A DNA stretch of 64,000 nucleotides, taken from NCBI RefSeq assembly GCF_000002995.4, contig NW_025062475.1, positions 1,054,001-1,118,000 of the forward strand. The letters run 5' to 3'. The position numbers and the translations under genes were made by a program. Under the pieces are notes generated by a model, which did no database searches, was not told where the DNA came from, and saw only the letters and a list, made by a program, of their open reading frames with translations. Below, one piece after another: positions 50,174 to 62,620 of this stretch. This stretch comes from Brugia malayi. Lineage: Eukaryota; Nematoda; Chromadorea; Rhabditida; Onchocercidae. Every line of letters starts with the position of its first letter. Position 1 is the first letter of the stretch.

Positions 50174-53100
50174 GTGTAAAAATATTTTTGGTATTATCTT
50201 TTCACTTTTTTATCAAAAAACAAATCAGCGATTCTCATTTAAAATTTAAATTTTGCACAGTTGTTTACAAAATTTTCTAATTTTCGTATAATCTTAAAAT
50301 GTCGCATGTCGCATGCTTAATTTTATTATTTTATTAAATCATTCCCATTCCTAAAATTAATTTTCTCAATTTTTTATAGACTATAAAAAGAAAAAAGATT
50401 GAGTAACAATTATTATTTCTATTATTATTAATCATTATTATTAATTAATATTAATTATAGGTGTATTTTTTCTTTTATCGTTTCATTTGTAGAAAATGTA
50501 AGTTCTAATTAATTTTTGATATATAAAATTTTTTATTGTAAATTTATCATTCTAAAATTATAATTGAAAAGGAAGAAAATATTTTGAAATAGATTAATTG
50601 CGATGATTAATACAATTTAAAGTAATTAATTTAAAATTATAATTAAATTCTATCCAATATTTTGATTTTTTTTTTTTGGACCAAATTTTTAATACTATTT
50701 CAATTTGTTTATTTTAAAAATGATCAATTCAGGTAATGCTTATTTAATTTTATTTTTGTTTCATTCATATTTTTATGATTCATTAAATTTTTTTTTTTTA
50801 ATTTTTTTTGTTTTTTGCTAAAGAAGCAAAAACAAAAAAAGCAAAGTAAAGTAATGTAATGTAAAGTAAACAATATTTTAATTTACTAGTTTATTACAAA
50901 AATAAATAATGTTAGCTTGTTGAAATTTAAAAAGCTAAAAATTTGATTCAATATTTATCAATTTGAAAAGTTCTTTTCAAATATTTACTTTTATTTCTTA
51001 TTTTTCTAAACTTTTTTTTTCTCCTTTCTTCTCTCTCTCTCATTATTCTTTCTATCATTTTTCCAAACCTCCTTTTCTTCTTTTCTCTCTCTCTCTCTCT
51101 CTCTCTAAGCAACAATTCTTCAAAAAAAAAAGGAAAAGAAACGACGAAAAATAATAGAAATATTTTTTAAATTTTAAAAATTTAAAATAATAATAAATGA
51201 GAAAAATAAAAGAAAAAAAGAAAAAAGAAAGAAAGAAAAGAATGTAAAAGTTAAGAAATTATTTTACGAAATATATTTTTTTTTAATTTTGTTTTAAATT
51301 TTCTATTAAATAATTGTTAATTTTTTTAGCCACGTGCGTCAGTGTCACCTGTTCCGTCACTTAGTTCACCGATAATTCCAACTAGCGATACGTCAACAAA
51401 ATTAGGCGTTGTCTCAAGTCTAACTAAACAATTTGAAATGAATACAAGTAAACAACAAACAATCGATGAGTCACTTTCACGACCAATCAATGGCAATAAA
51501 TGGAGTCCAAAGGTAAATCCTATTAATTTGTTTATTATTTCAAATATTTCTATTACAATTCAAATTACTAATATATACTACTTTATTTAATTAAAATTAA
51601 TTACCGATTTTAATATTACTAAAAAATAATTAAATTATATAATAACAAATATTTTATTTTAAACATTTCTATTACAATTCAAATTACTAATATATATATT
51701 ACTTTATTTAATTAAAATTAATTACCAGTCTTAATATTATTAAATAAATAGTTAAATTATATAATAACAAATAGTTTGATTCAATTTTTTTTTTTAACAC
51801 TCTTATTAATTTCATAAATTTTACTTCTTGCTAAATTTGTAAATTTGTCCATTAAAATAAATTTAAATGAATGATTAGATAGCTTATAACTTTGGCAGTT
51901 TCTTTAAATGCTAATTAATGCTTACTCATTAATTATCATGCAATTGCATTACTAAAAAAAAAAAAATTTGTAATTATTATTAAAAAATTCAAGTAATTAA
52001 GTAATGCTGGCATTTGAAGTACTTATTTTTTGATAAAATAAATTTAATCAATTTTAGCATATTTGTAAATTATTTATAAATAAAACAATCAATATATTAA
52101 ATAAAAATAAATTAAACTAACAATAAATTTATAAATTAACATTTATTATAAAATTATAAGTGTGACATATGCGCATGAAATAATTTCTCATTGCTTTATT
52201 CAGTAACCTTTACAAATTTCATTTCTTTTAATTTTGTAATCAAAAAAAATGACACATCAATTATGTTTACTTTAAAAAAAAAAGCAAGAAAGAGAGAGAG
52301 AGAGAGAGGGAGAGAGAGAGAAAAAAAAACAAATTTCTAATATTTTTGAAATGATTAATCAAATATTATAATGAATAAAAATAAAAGACGAAATGAAAAT
52401 AAATATATCAAAAATGTTTTATTTATATATTACCAAAAAAAAAAAACAAAACATTTTAATATAAAATATTTTATTATAATTCATTGAGGGAAAATGCAAT
52501 GCAATTTATTTACATATTTTCTTTCAGTGTTTATTGTTTACAAATTCAATGAATTTTCTGAAACATTTGAATGCATTTCGTAATATTTGCACAATTATTA
52601 GCTTACATTTGTCTAAAAATTTTTAAAATAATAAATAAATTTTCTTTCATAGTAATAAACAAAAAAAAAAAAAAAAAAACTTTTCAAAAATTTGCACATT
52701 TTAAAATTTTTTAATTTTGAAAATTTCATTACATTTTTGTCTTTGCTATAAGTATCATTTTTTGTTTACTTATAAAAATTCCTTTTTATAGTAGAAAATA
52801 ATTTTGTATGTTTGATTAGCAATAAGTAATACTCAGTAATTAAATAATTTTAATTAATTAATCTTTAATTAATGGAGAAGTAAGTGAGTTAGAGAAAATT
52901 TTTTTTATTACTTAATTATTACATTTGTTACTTACCTATTACTTATTATTACTTTATTACTTACTTATTTTATTCCTTATTATTCACACACAAAAAATTT
53001 TTTTTATTATTTACTTATTACTTTTGTTACTTACCTATTACTTATTATTACTTGATTGTTTTATTACTACTCACACAAAAAATTTTTTTGTTACTTGCAT

Positions 53101-56100
53101 ATTGCTTTTGTTACTTACCTATTACTTATTATTACTTTATTACTTACTTATTTTATTCCTTATTATTCACACACAAAAATTTTTTTATTATTTACTTATT
53201 ACTTTTGTTACTTACCTATTACTTATTATTACTTGATTGTTTTATTGCTACTCACACAAAAAATTTTTTTGTTACTTGCATATTGCTTTTGTTACTTACC
53301 TGTTACTTATTACCTACTTATTTCATTATTTACTTATTACTTTATTACTTATTACTTGTTTGTTATTTAGTATTCATTTCTTTTTTTTTCTGGAGTAAAA
53401 TTTTAAAATTTCTTTAATTTTAAGGGTGGTCCAAAGCCAAAAGAATTACCACAACTATTGCCAAGTGTTGAATTCATGACAACGCCATCCGGTGGAAAGT
53501 ATAAAAAGATTGATTATGAGGTGATTGAAGATAGTAAATTGCCTAGAAATGAGTTGCAAGATGATTCAACTACAAAGTATAGCTTCGAAAAAGTAAGTTT
53601 TAATTAAGCGTAAACGTGAACAAACACGTTGAAAACGTTTTTAGCTTTTATAACGTATGAAATATTCAATTGAAATAATTGAAATTGAGAAAAAAAGCGT
53701 GAAAAAAAGGTGAAATAGTCAATATTGTGTCGCTAAATTTGTTATTTATATAATTACTAAAAAATTTATTTATTTATTTACTTTGTTTATTTTTTTATTT
53801 TTTAATGCTATTCATTTCATTTAATGGAAATGTTTATTTTTTTCTCTTTAACTAAAAGAATAATTTTTTATCAAATCAAACTTTCGTTTTTGTTTATTCC
53901 AAAAATAAATATATAAGTAAGTAATAAGTTATTAAATGAGACAAAAAAAAAAATAAAAAAAAAGCAACAAAAGTAATTGTTTTAAAATATATAAAGTAAA
54001 ATTTACTGATTAATAAATCAAATAAAAAAAATGAAAAAATGAAATAAAATAAAAGTTAAAAATAAGAAGTAATTGTTGAAATTGTAATGATAAAGAAAAG
54101 AAGGAAGCGAATAAATTATGATTGAGAAAAAAAAATTCGAGAACAATTCTCGAAAAGAAAAAAAAAAACGAGTTTAATAAATAATAAATTATTTATTTTT
54201 CTTTAATTTGGAAATAACAAATTATAATTAATTATACAAAAAGAAAGAAAAAAATATAACAAATTGTTATTTATTTAATTTTCTTTTCAAATATTTAATT
54301 ATGAAAAATAATTGTCATTTATTTGTGTAAAGTGAAAAATGAAAATATTATTAAAATTATAAAAAAAAAAAAAAAAAAAACTTAGTTATTTTATTTCTTT
54401 GTCAAAAAAAAAAATGAAAAAAGAAAAAAGTTGAAAAGATAAGAAAATATTTTTGTACTTTCTTTATTTGTAAAAGAAAAAAAAATGAAATCAGAACCTT
54501 TTTTTTGTTTAAATATTTACTTTTCTCTTCATATATATGTAAAAAAAAAAAGTTAAAATCATATTTACTATACGAAATTAAATTTCTAAAAACATTTTCA
54601 AAATGCTAAAGTTAAATTTTATATAAAATTTAGGATAGTGTTTATTTTTCATTTAAATTTTACTAACAATAAAAGTAATTAAAAAATAAAATTACCTGTA
54701 AATTTTCCATACATATTTATGCTTGTTTACTAAATAAAAAAGCTTAATTAAAGTTTAATTTTTTAAATCATTTTTGCAATTTAATTTTATTATTTACAAA
54801 TTATTTCAATTATTAAAAAATAAATTATTTAAATTACCTAAATTATAGAAACGAGAAGAGAGTACCATGGATATATCATCATCATCATCCGATACACAAT
54901 TCATCACACCTTCACAACAAAAGGAACAGGTAAATTAATAATAACTAATTATTGGAACAAATAATTATCACAAAAATTTTTTTTAAATAATTTTTTCTTT
55001 TTCGTTTTTCGTTTTTTTTTTTTTTTATTCAACAATTTATTATTTATTAAATTGTTTACATTTAATTTTATGTTAATTTAAGACAAAATTTATTTTTCAT
55101 TTAAATTAATGAAAAATAAAAAATTATTAATTTAGAATTTACTATTATATTAATAACTATTTAAAATATATTTCATATATTTTAATGATTTTTTATTGCT
55201 TAATCAATTTTCATCCGATTATAACTTCTAATATTGTTATTAATTGTTTTGTTGAAAATATCTAATTTAATTAGCACTAAAAATTTCAAATTGTCTCATT
55301 GCGCACACATAAAAACTTACCAAAAATTCAAGTAATTTACTTCAAAATTTGTTAAATATTTAAATTAATTAAATAATTCAAAATTGATAATTTAGAGAAT
55401 TTTTTTTTTCTTTTTTTTTTTATTGTTGTAATATAATCATTGGCATATACCATTTTTAAAACAGCTAAACAAATTTTCAGATTACTGTCTACGAGTATGA
55501 TTCACAAAAAATCAGTCGTCGATCAGGTGAAAAACCAATTGCGCTTACAGAATACGAACAAAAGCTCGAAAAGGTTTGTTTTATTAAGCAGTTTAAAAAA
55601 GTAATATATAATTTAAAAAAAAAAAAAAGATGATTTAATTAAAATTATTAAAAAATGAAATCAAGCATTAGAGAAAATAAAAATAAAACTAAAACAAACA
55701 ATAATTTTTCTTTTTTTTTTTTTTTTTTTTGAAAAGAAAGCCCAGAAAAAGTGGCCTTAAAATTTTTTAGTAATAGGAACAGATAATTTAATTTCATAGT
55801 TTTATTTCATTAATCAAATTTTTGGCTTAATAAAAGACTTAGCTAATTACATCCAGGCATTATTTTAATGCCTACTCTATCGGAGTAACATATCCGGAAT
55901 GATACATCCGGAATGCTTCTTTTTTTTTTTTCACAGGATTCAATGCCTCATCGACATCAGTGGACTGAAGAGACAAAAACTGAAGTATGGTCATCTACTT
56001 CTAAAGGTGTTTGGCAATATGATATAAAGCATTTTCCGCCTGCTACTATAACACCACCGGCAGCTACAGCAAGTCGTGGGTTATGGGAGAGTGCGGAATC

Positions 56101-58412
56101 CAGTCGCGGATTGTGGGAGAGTGCGGAATCCAGTCGTGGATTAAGGGATAGTGCGGAATCACGACATCGTAATGTTACAAGTTATGATGAGAAGCCAAAG
56201 CCAATAACGGATAATGTTGGTTCTACATCATCAACAGTTGTGATAAAACAGGATCAGGAAGGACGAATGTTATCATCCGAAACGTGGGATACGAAACGTC
56301 AAAAAACGTCATATTCTACTGCTTCAACGTTGGAAAAAACACGTGAACTTGATGAAGAAATTGCTGTAAGAATATTTCTTTTCTTTATTTAAGAGAAAAA
56401 GAATATAATTTCTTGATTAATGATAATAACCACTTTTTTTTTTTTTATTTAATTATTTAAAATTTTGTGGGGAAAAAATGATTAATTAATTAATTAATTA
56501 ATTAATCAATGTTTGTTTTATTTAGATTATTATTTACTAGTTAAAATTATTTAGGCTTACTTAATAATTCACAAATACATTTATAAATTATCACTTTATT
56601 TTAGGAAAAAGAAGATGTTCGTCAACATTCACCAATGTGGGCAATAATAAAATCCACTCGTCATGATGATATTCAAGAAAAAGAAGTTTATTTTTTTTTT
56701 TTAATTTTATTAAATTTAAATCTGAGATATTTTGTTGACAGATATAATAAGCTTAATGTGCTTTTTTGTTTTTGTTTTTAGCCGGAAGAAAAAGAAAAAT
56801 TAAATTACGATGGTAGTAGCATTCGTACTAGTCGTACGTCAAATTGGGAAACAACGGAAAAGGTAAAATTTATAATAAATATAAATTTTTCTTTTATGAT
56901 ATTTAAACTTTTATTTATTTGTATCAAAAAAAAAAAAAAAAAATGAAAAAATAAAAGTATAACTTAAAAATTTGTTAAAGTAATAGTAGTTCTTATATAA
57001 ATTTCATTTTTTATTATTTGCATCAGAAAGAAAAATAAAAAGAAATATAAAGTATAACTTAAAAGTTTGTTAAAGTAATAATAGTTTTTATATAAATTTC
57101 ATTTTTTTTTTATCACCAAAAATCATCAAAAAAATATTTAATTAAATTAATAGTGATAATGAAATCTGCAATTTTTGTCATAAACTTACAAAAACTGTAT
57201 ACAAATTTTTGATAATTGCGGAAGAATTTAATACTTAAAAACTTAAATACATAAAAAATTACAAATATTTTTCTTTCCAACATTTTTTTGAACATTTCAA
57301 TTAGACATTTTTGATTTTTTTTATCAAAAAAAAAATGTTCATTTCTATTTCCATTGCTAAATTCATTGCATATTTCAAATTAATTTGATAAGAAAAGAAT
57401 ATTTGTTTTTATAATAAAATTTAGATTAAAAAAAAATTCATCAAATATTTTTAAAAATTTTCAATTTTGTATTTCTTTTTTCAGTTTTTCTTTTAATAAA
57501 AGGAAAAAAAAAATGAAACAGAAAAATATTTGATTTGAAATAAAAATGGATCATAAATTTTTTGCAATTCAATTTATTTAAAATGAATTTTCGTTTTTTT
57601 TTTTTTTTTTTTTTTTAATGTTTACTAAAATTATTTATAAAGCAAAATATGTTTGATAGAAATTTGTAACCAAAAAAAAAAAAACATTTGAAATGTTTGC
57701 TCAGCTAATATTGCATAACGATATGAAATATTAAATATCCTTAAAATATTTGTGCTTTTAAAGCAATGATAATAATATGCAAATTTTCCGGATTATTTTA
57801 CTGATAATCATTCAGGAATTAATTTAATATAATATTACTTATCATTCATTGCAATTAATTTATATACAACTTATAATTTTTTTTTTCTATTTAATTAGTT
57901 CATATTAATCATTAGCTAATTAGAAAATCAATTAATTAATATAATAATTAAATTTAGCAAATATATTTTCAAAAAAAAAAAAAAAAGGAAAAAAGAAAAA
58001 AAATTTGAAATTTTTAACATTCTATAAATTTTTAAATAACATTTGCATTGAATATTATTAATTCGATTATCAATGATGCATAATAGCCATAAAATGATGG
58101 AAAATTTTTTTCTTTTTTTTTTTTTTTTTTTCAAATATTTCAAAAAAAACAGAATTGAAAATGTAACTTCCACTCATAAAATTTCATTTTTCGTTTTTTA
58201 ATTTTTAGAATTTAAAAAATTTTTAAAATAAATTTTTTTTTTTCATTTTTTTTCTTTTTTTTGCTTTTCAATTTATTCAAATTATTTCACAAGGAATTAA
58301 AATTTTTGCTCTTAATTCATTCCAATTTGATAGTAATTTATATGCGGCGAGTTTGCTATTATCAGGTTATCAAATATTTTAATTCTTTAAAATTTCTTTA
58401 ATGATAATTTTA

Positions 58413-58445
<33 letters not shown>

Positions 58446-60197
58446 CTTACATTCTTTAGAATTAATTAAATTTTTCAAAAAAAAAAAAAAAAACAAAAAA
58501 ATTAAAAATAAAAGTAATGTAAGATATTTTGAAATCAAAATTTTTAAAGTAATTTATTAGAATTAAAAACAATTTTTATTGAATTGAATAAATTTTTTTC
58601 AAAAAAAAAAAAAGAAGAAGAAAATAAAATTAAACTATTTTTAAATTACTATTATATAATTCACTTTATTTTACTATATGGTAATCATATTTAAATTAAT
58701 TTCAATATTTTATGTATTAAAAAAAGGACCAAAAACTCATTTAAAATTAATAATAAATTAAATTTAAATAAATTAAATATCCATTAAATGATTACAACAT
58801 TTTTTCTATCAATTTTGTACCTAATGCTTAAATTTTAATGTTTTCATTTTCGCTTTTCGTTTTTTTTTTTTTTTTATTAAGTAATTCAATTTCAATTATT
58901 TAATTTAAATTTATTCCATTACTTGTCATGTATAAAACTGAAAAGTATTTGATACTTTAGAAATTGTTTGCACTATTTGTCAATATATTTTGATAGATAT
59001 ATGTGGCGACTGTACATGCCTTATCACTTTAACGGTGATAAAGTGATAAGTAAACAAAAATCTCCCTTTGAATTCATTTTATCATTGTTACTTTCCATCA
59101 TTCCAATTTTCCATTTACCCATTTCTTACCCAACCAAATAGGAAGTACTTCCTGCATTATTTCATTTATCATTTTTAATGATTATTTTATGCATAAAACA
59201 TTTTATCATATCATTATAATCTATCGAATGCATTTATTATCAGTTATCTTTTACTTTTACTTGCTTATCATTTTTCTATCAATTTGAACTTACTACTGAA
59301 TAACTTTAACTTTTTTGCAGCACACAAATATTTTATTAATTGCTAACTTTGATATTTTTTTTTTTTTTTTTCATAAACTTCAAATTTTCACTTAACACAA
59401 TTGAAAGTTAAAATAACAAAGTTATTTTATTAATTATAAATTTCATTGAAATTTTTTATGAAATTTTAGTTACATATTATCACTATTTTCTTTTTTCTTT
59501 TTTGTTGACAAAATAAATTATTTCGATGACATATTAATCATCATGAAAAGAATATATTTAAGCAAAATTTTGAATAAAATTTAAAATTATTATTTTCCAT
59601 TTCAATTTTAGAAATTAATTATGTGACCAAATAAAAATGTTTTTATCTAAACATTAAATTAATTTTATCAATTTTTAATCATTTTAACTTCTATTAAAAC
59701 AACATTTTATATAAACTTGTAATATTAAAAAAAAAAAAAAAAAAAAAATGGTTGAATCAATTTTTGTATGAAAATATTTGTTAAATCAAATGTACTCCAA
59801 ATGAAAATATACTAAATTTAATTTTTTTAAATTAAGTATTATATATATATATACTAAAATAAAAAAATACTAAATTTTTATACTAAATTTATAAAAGTTA
59901 ATTTTTACAATTAAATATTGTTAATTGATCAAATTTAACATAATTTTCTTTTTTATAATTTCAACAATTTAATAATTTTTACATTGTTTGAAGTAATTTT
60001 TTCCATCAAAACTAAACTAAAAACGAAATTGAAATATTTGAATAATAATAAATTCATTAATTTTTTTTTCTCTTAAATTTCAAATAGAGTAGAAAATGAA
60101 GATTTTGAAGAGTTCAAAGGAACGTTCAGAAATGACAACACAACAGAAAACTCAACAAACACCGCCACAATTACCTGTAATCTCTTCATCATCTCAG
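37680..60197 (+). CDS. Long disordered adaptor-like protein, at least 577 residues, 11 exons, continues off window
   Basis: Exons: 37680-37849, 39222-39407, 41970-42123, 51330-51512, 53425-53592, 54849-54929, 55481-55573, 55937-56365, 56605-56685, 56782-56862, 60093-60197; 1731 bases, all GT-AG, phase-consistent, with no stop before the edge. The start ATG 37680 has A at -3 and G at +4 and opens MGLRLSIEIHRL. An acidic Ser/Asp stretch follows (to about residue 56), then SGSLREFLSDYENI, a Thr-rich run near TITTETTITTT, SLTKQFEMN, GGKYKKIDYEVIED, ITVYEYDSQKISRRSG, a triple ten-residue repeat, and lysine/glutamate-rich ends. No folded domain is seen. Composition fits a cytoskeletal or scaffold linker, by inference only. 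From exon 51330 on, every exon is phase 0 at both ends, which permits cassette skipping. A splice acceptor TTTCATAG at 37736-37743 lies within exon 1 and could join another upstream exon. Confidence 0.72.
37932..38193. repeat. 26-base minisatellite, ten copies, nine with a GATAA site
   Basis: Unit ATTGATATTACTTATGATAA plus CATTAA, period 26. The first copy carries TGATTAC instead of TGATAAC, and a late copy has GACATT. It lies in the first intron of the 37680 gene, about 80 bases after its exon 1. Confidence 0.93.
38975..39230 (+). repeat. Imperfect ~50-base repeat that contains the 3' splice site of exon 39222
   Basis: About five decayed units with AAATTTTTAGG followed by a CAAATTTAGCATATAAAAATAAG-like half, the last merging into the acceptor TTTTTAG|G at 39215-39222. 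Each unit therefore carries a T-run plus AG that looks like an acceptor. The first bases of the exon itself (GTCTAAATC) continue the repeat. Confidence 0.7.
41140..41460. repeat. 42-base minisatellite, about seven copies
   Basis: GTGATCTTATTGTAG recurs every 42 bases from 41161 to about 41413, with TGTTACACTTTTCAT or TATTGCACTCTTTAT variants between. Because 42 is a multiple of three, an artefactual frame with a 14-residue period stays open. Confidence 0.93.
42461..42492. repeat. (GA)n microsatellite
   Basis: GAGAGAGA runs with an AAAG interruption, preceded by a T-run. Confidence 0.85.
43695..43721. repeat. Perfect 11-bp inverted repeat around TCCGG
   Basis: Arms TAAATATCCGG (43695-43705) and CCGGATATTTA (43711-43721) with loop TTATT. 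It lies in the 9-kb intron between exons 41970-42123 and 51330-51512. Confidence 0.85.
43821..44120. repeat. 62-base pyrimidine-rich minisatellite, about five copies
   Basis: CATTTTACCTCCTTTCTTAC recurs at about 43821, 43883, 43945, 44007 and 44072. Almost every base is a pyrimidine on the + strand; the last unit contains a (CT)n run. Confidence 0.9.
45790..45890. repeat. (ATT)n-type microsatellite
   Basis: Interrupted ATT units with ATC and ACT variants; the - strand Ile/Leu frame is an artefact. Confidence 0.85.
48482..48646 (+). CDS. Candidate alternative first exon (MCLCLSK...) of the 37680 gene
   Basis: An ATG at 48482 opens a 55-codon frame of non-repetitive composition, ending KRRRHNKIT at the donor ACG|GTGAAT in phase 0. 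This fits the phase-0 acceptor of exon 51330-51512, so a shorter isoform (at least 462 residues) would begin here. The start MCLCLSK has cysteines at positions 2 and 4, typical of N-terminally palmitoylated proteins. A Lys/Asn/Thr-rich middle and a basic RSKRRRH motif follow. No upstream acceptor joins it to exon 41970-42123, as A/T runs precede the ATG directly, so it looks like a first exon from an internal promoter. Confidence 0.5.
51030..51108. repeat. (CT)n-rich tract
   Basis: CTCTCTCTCTC runs at about 51031 and 51084-51107 in a pyrimidine-rich stretch, roughly 220 bases before exon 51330. Confidence 0.85.
51546..51775. repeat. 119-base tandem duplication
   Basis: The segment starting ATTTCTATTACAATTCAAAT at 51546 recurs at 51665, continuing through ATTAATTACC and AACAAAT with a few substitutions. 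It lies just downstream of exon 51330-51512. Confidence 0.85.
52286..52321. repeat. (GA)n microsatellite
   Basis: GAGAGAGA run with one GGG interruption. Confidence 0.9.
52920..53385. repeat. TTACTTACCTATTACTTATT higher-order repeat
   Basis: Short TTACTTA-type units arranged in a larger unit of about 180 bases. Each large unit contains CACACAAAAAATTTTTTT-like segments; two and a half copies. The poly-Leu/Tyr frames are artefacts. It ends about 40 bases before the exon at 53425. Confidence 0.85.
55855..55912. repeat. AGGCATTA hairpin followed by a TCCGGAATG direct repeat
   Basis: AGGCATTA (55855-55862) and TAATGCCT (55866-55873) form a perfect stem with loop TTT. Then TCCGGAATG occurs twice (55893 and 55907). 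All of it is within 85 bases upstream of the exon at 55937. Confidence 0.75.
56072..56161 (+). repeat. 30-base coding repeat, three copies (SRGLWESAES)
   Basis: Three head-to-tail 30-base units in exon 55937-56365 encode SRGLWESAES, SRGLWESAES and SRGLRDSAES. Units differ at a few positions; the third has TGG changed to AGG (W to R) and GAG to GAT (E to D). Confidence 0.95.
59020..59050. promoter_or_regulatory. Perfect 12-bp inverted repeat carrying two TGATAAG-type GATA sites
   Basis: Arms CTTATCACTTTA (59020-59031) and TAAAGTGATAAG (59039-59050), loop ACGGTGA. Each arm holds TGATAAG or its complement. It lies in the 3.2-kb intron between exons 56782-56862 and 60093-60197, within a locally GC-richer island (58995-59150). 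Confidence 0.6.
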
Positions 60198-60419
60198 GTA
60201 GAAATAATTTTTAAACAATTTACAACTAAATTACAAATATTTTCAATTGGTGTAAACAGCTTAGTGTAATGAGGCAAAATAAATGCAATTTATTTGAATT
60301 ATATATTTTAAAAAATATAAAAAAAAAAAAAAAAAAAAAAAAAAACATAAACAAAACACTTAAACGAAGCGTTATAAGTAGATGAAATGAAGCAAATATT
60401 TAAATATAAAGTAGGAAAT

Positions 60420-61556
60420 GTTTTTATTTACTTAAATACTCAAATATTACATAAACACTTGAATACTCAAATATTATATAAATACTCAAATATTATATAA
60501 ATACTCAATTATTATATAAATACTCAATTATTATATAAATACTCAATATTATATAAATACTCAAATATTATATAAATACTCAAATATTATATAAATACCA
60601 ATATTATATAAATACTCAAATATTATATAAATACCAATATTATATAAATATAAAAATACCAAATATTATATAAATACTCAAATATTATATAAATACTCAA
60701 ATATTATATAAATACTCAAATATTATATAAATATTCAAATATTATATAAATACCCAGTTATTATATAAATACTCAAATATTATATAAATACTCAAATATT
60801 ATATAAATACTCAAATATTATATAAATACTCAAATATTATATAAATACTCAAATATTATATAAATACTCAAATATTATATAAATACTCAAATATTATATA
60901 AATACTCAAATATTATATAAATACTCAAATATTATATAAATATTATATAAATACTCAAATATTATATAAATACCAAATATTATATAAATACTCAAATATT
61001 ATATAAATACCCAATATTATATAAATACTCAAATATTATATAAATACCCAATTATTATATAAATACTCAAATATTATATAAATACCAATATTATATAAAT
61101 ACTCAAATATTATATAAATACTCAAATATTATATAAATACCAATATTATATAAATACTCAAATATTATATAAATACTCAAATATTATATAAATACTCAAA
61201 TATTATATAAATACTCAAATATTATATAAATACTCAAATATTATATAAATACTCAAATATTATTATATAAATACTCAAATATTATATAAATACTCAAATA
61301 TTATATAAATACCAATATTATATAAATACTCAAATATTATATAAATACTCAAATATTATATAAATACTCAAATATTATATAAATACTCAAATATTATATA
61401 AATACTAAATATTATATAAATACCAATATTATATAAATACTCAAATATTATATAAATACAATATTATATAAATACTCAAATATTATATAAATACCAAATA
61501 TTATATAAATACTCAAATATTATATAAATACCCAATATTATATAAATACTCAAATA
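60420..61556. repeat. 19-base minisatellite, roughly 55-60 copies
   Basis: Unit TATTATATAAATACTCAAA, with shorter variants (TACCAATATTATATAAA) and TACCCAAT forms, over about 1.1 kb. Every unit contains TATATAA, a TATA-box-like word. It begins about 220 bases after exon 60093-60197. Confidence 0.97.
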
Positions 61557-62230
61557 TATTTTCACTTAAATACTCAAATAATATGGAACAAATTTACTAC
61601 TATTAACAGTTGATGATAAAATAAATATTTAAAAAAAGATAAACAATATTTTTACTTTAATTTAAAAAATAAATTCCTGTATTAATTTATAAATCAAATT
61701 TTTTTCGTTTTAATTTTTCTTATTTTCTCCCACATCTATTAAATTACAATAATTTTATTAAATATATAAATTATTTTAATTGTGGTAATATGAAATTTTA
61801 TTTTTTTGAAATAAAAACTTTATTTGAAACGAATTATAATTTTTTTTTTTTTCATTTTCTTATGACAAATTTAATGTTAAATGTTAAAAAGTAAGCTATC
61901 CATGACATAATTACATTTTAATTATTTTTTTTAAAAAAAAAAAAAGAAATTTATAATAATTCATTTACTACAATTTCACTACAATATAGCAATCATAAAT
62001 ACTATTTAAAAAAAAGAAAAGAAAAACTTTTGTGAAATTTATTTTAATTTCCATTAAAAAAGCAAAAAAAATTTAATGAAATATAGAAAGTAGATTGAAA
62101 TTAATAAAAAAAATTTTTTTTTATAAGTATAAATTAAGGTATATCTTAAAAAGCTCTTTATTTTCTTTTAATGAAAAAAAAAAATTTTTATTAAATTTTT
62201 TAAAAAAAATTCATACCCACTGTAGAATAT

Positions 62231-62440
62231 AGAACTATTATTATTATTACTGTTATTATTATTATTGTTGTTATTATTAATTCTTTTATTATTATTATCA
62301 TTATCATTATTGTTATTACTATTATCTTTATTATTATTACTATTATTATTACCATTATCATTATTATTGTTATTATTATTATTATTATCATTATCATTAC
62401 TATTATTATTATTGTTATTGTTATTATTATTCCTGATACT
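62231..62440. repeat. (ATT)n microsatellite
   Basis: ATT units with ATC, ACT and GTT variants; Leu- or Ile-rich frames on both strands are artefacts. Confidence 0.95.
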
Positions 62441-62589
62441 TATTATGTGCTAGTAAATAAGATATTATCATCATAATACAATTATTCTTTCAATTTTATT
62501 ATTTTTTATTAATTTATCAAAATTTATAATTATTTCTATTTTTGATTTGTCAATTTTAATTTCTATACTTTAAACTAATATTATTTGCC

Positions 62590-62620
<31 letters not shown>

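Noticed and set aside
60420..61556. CRISPR-like array of short repeats
   Set aside because: Units abut with no unique spacers and the genome is eukaryotic; it is a minisatellite.
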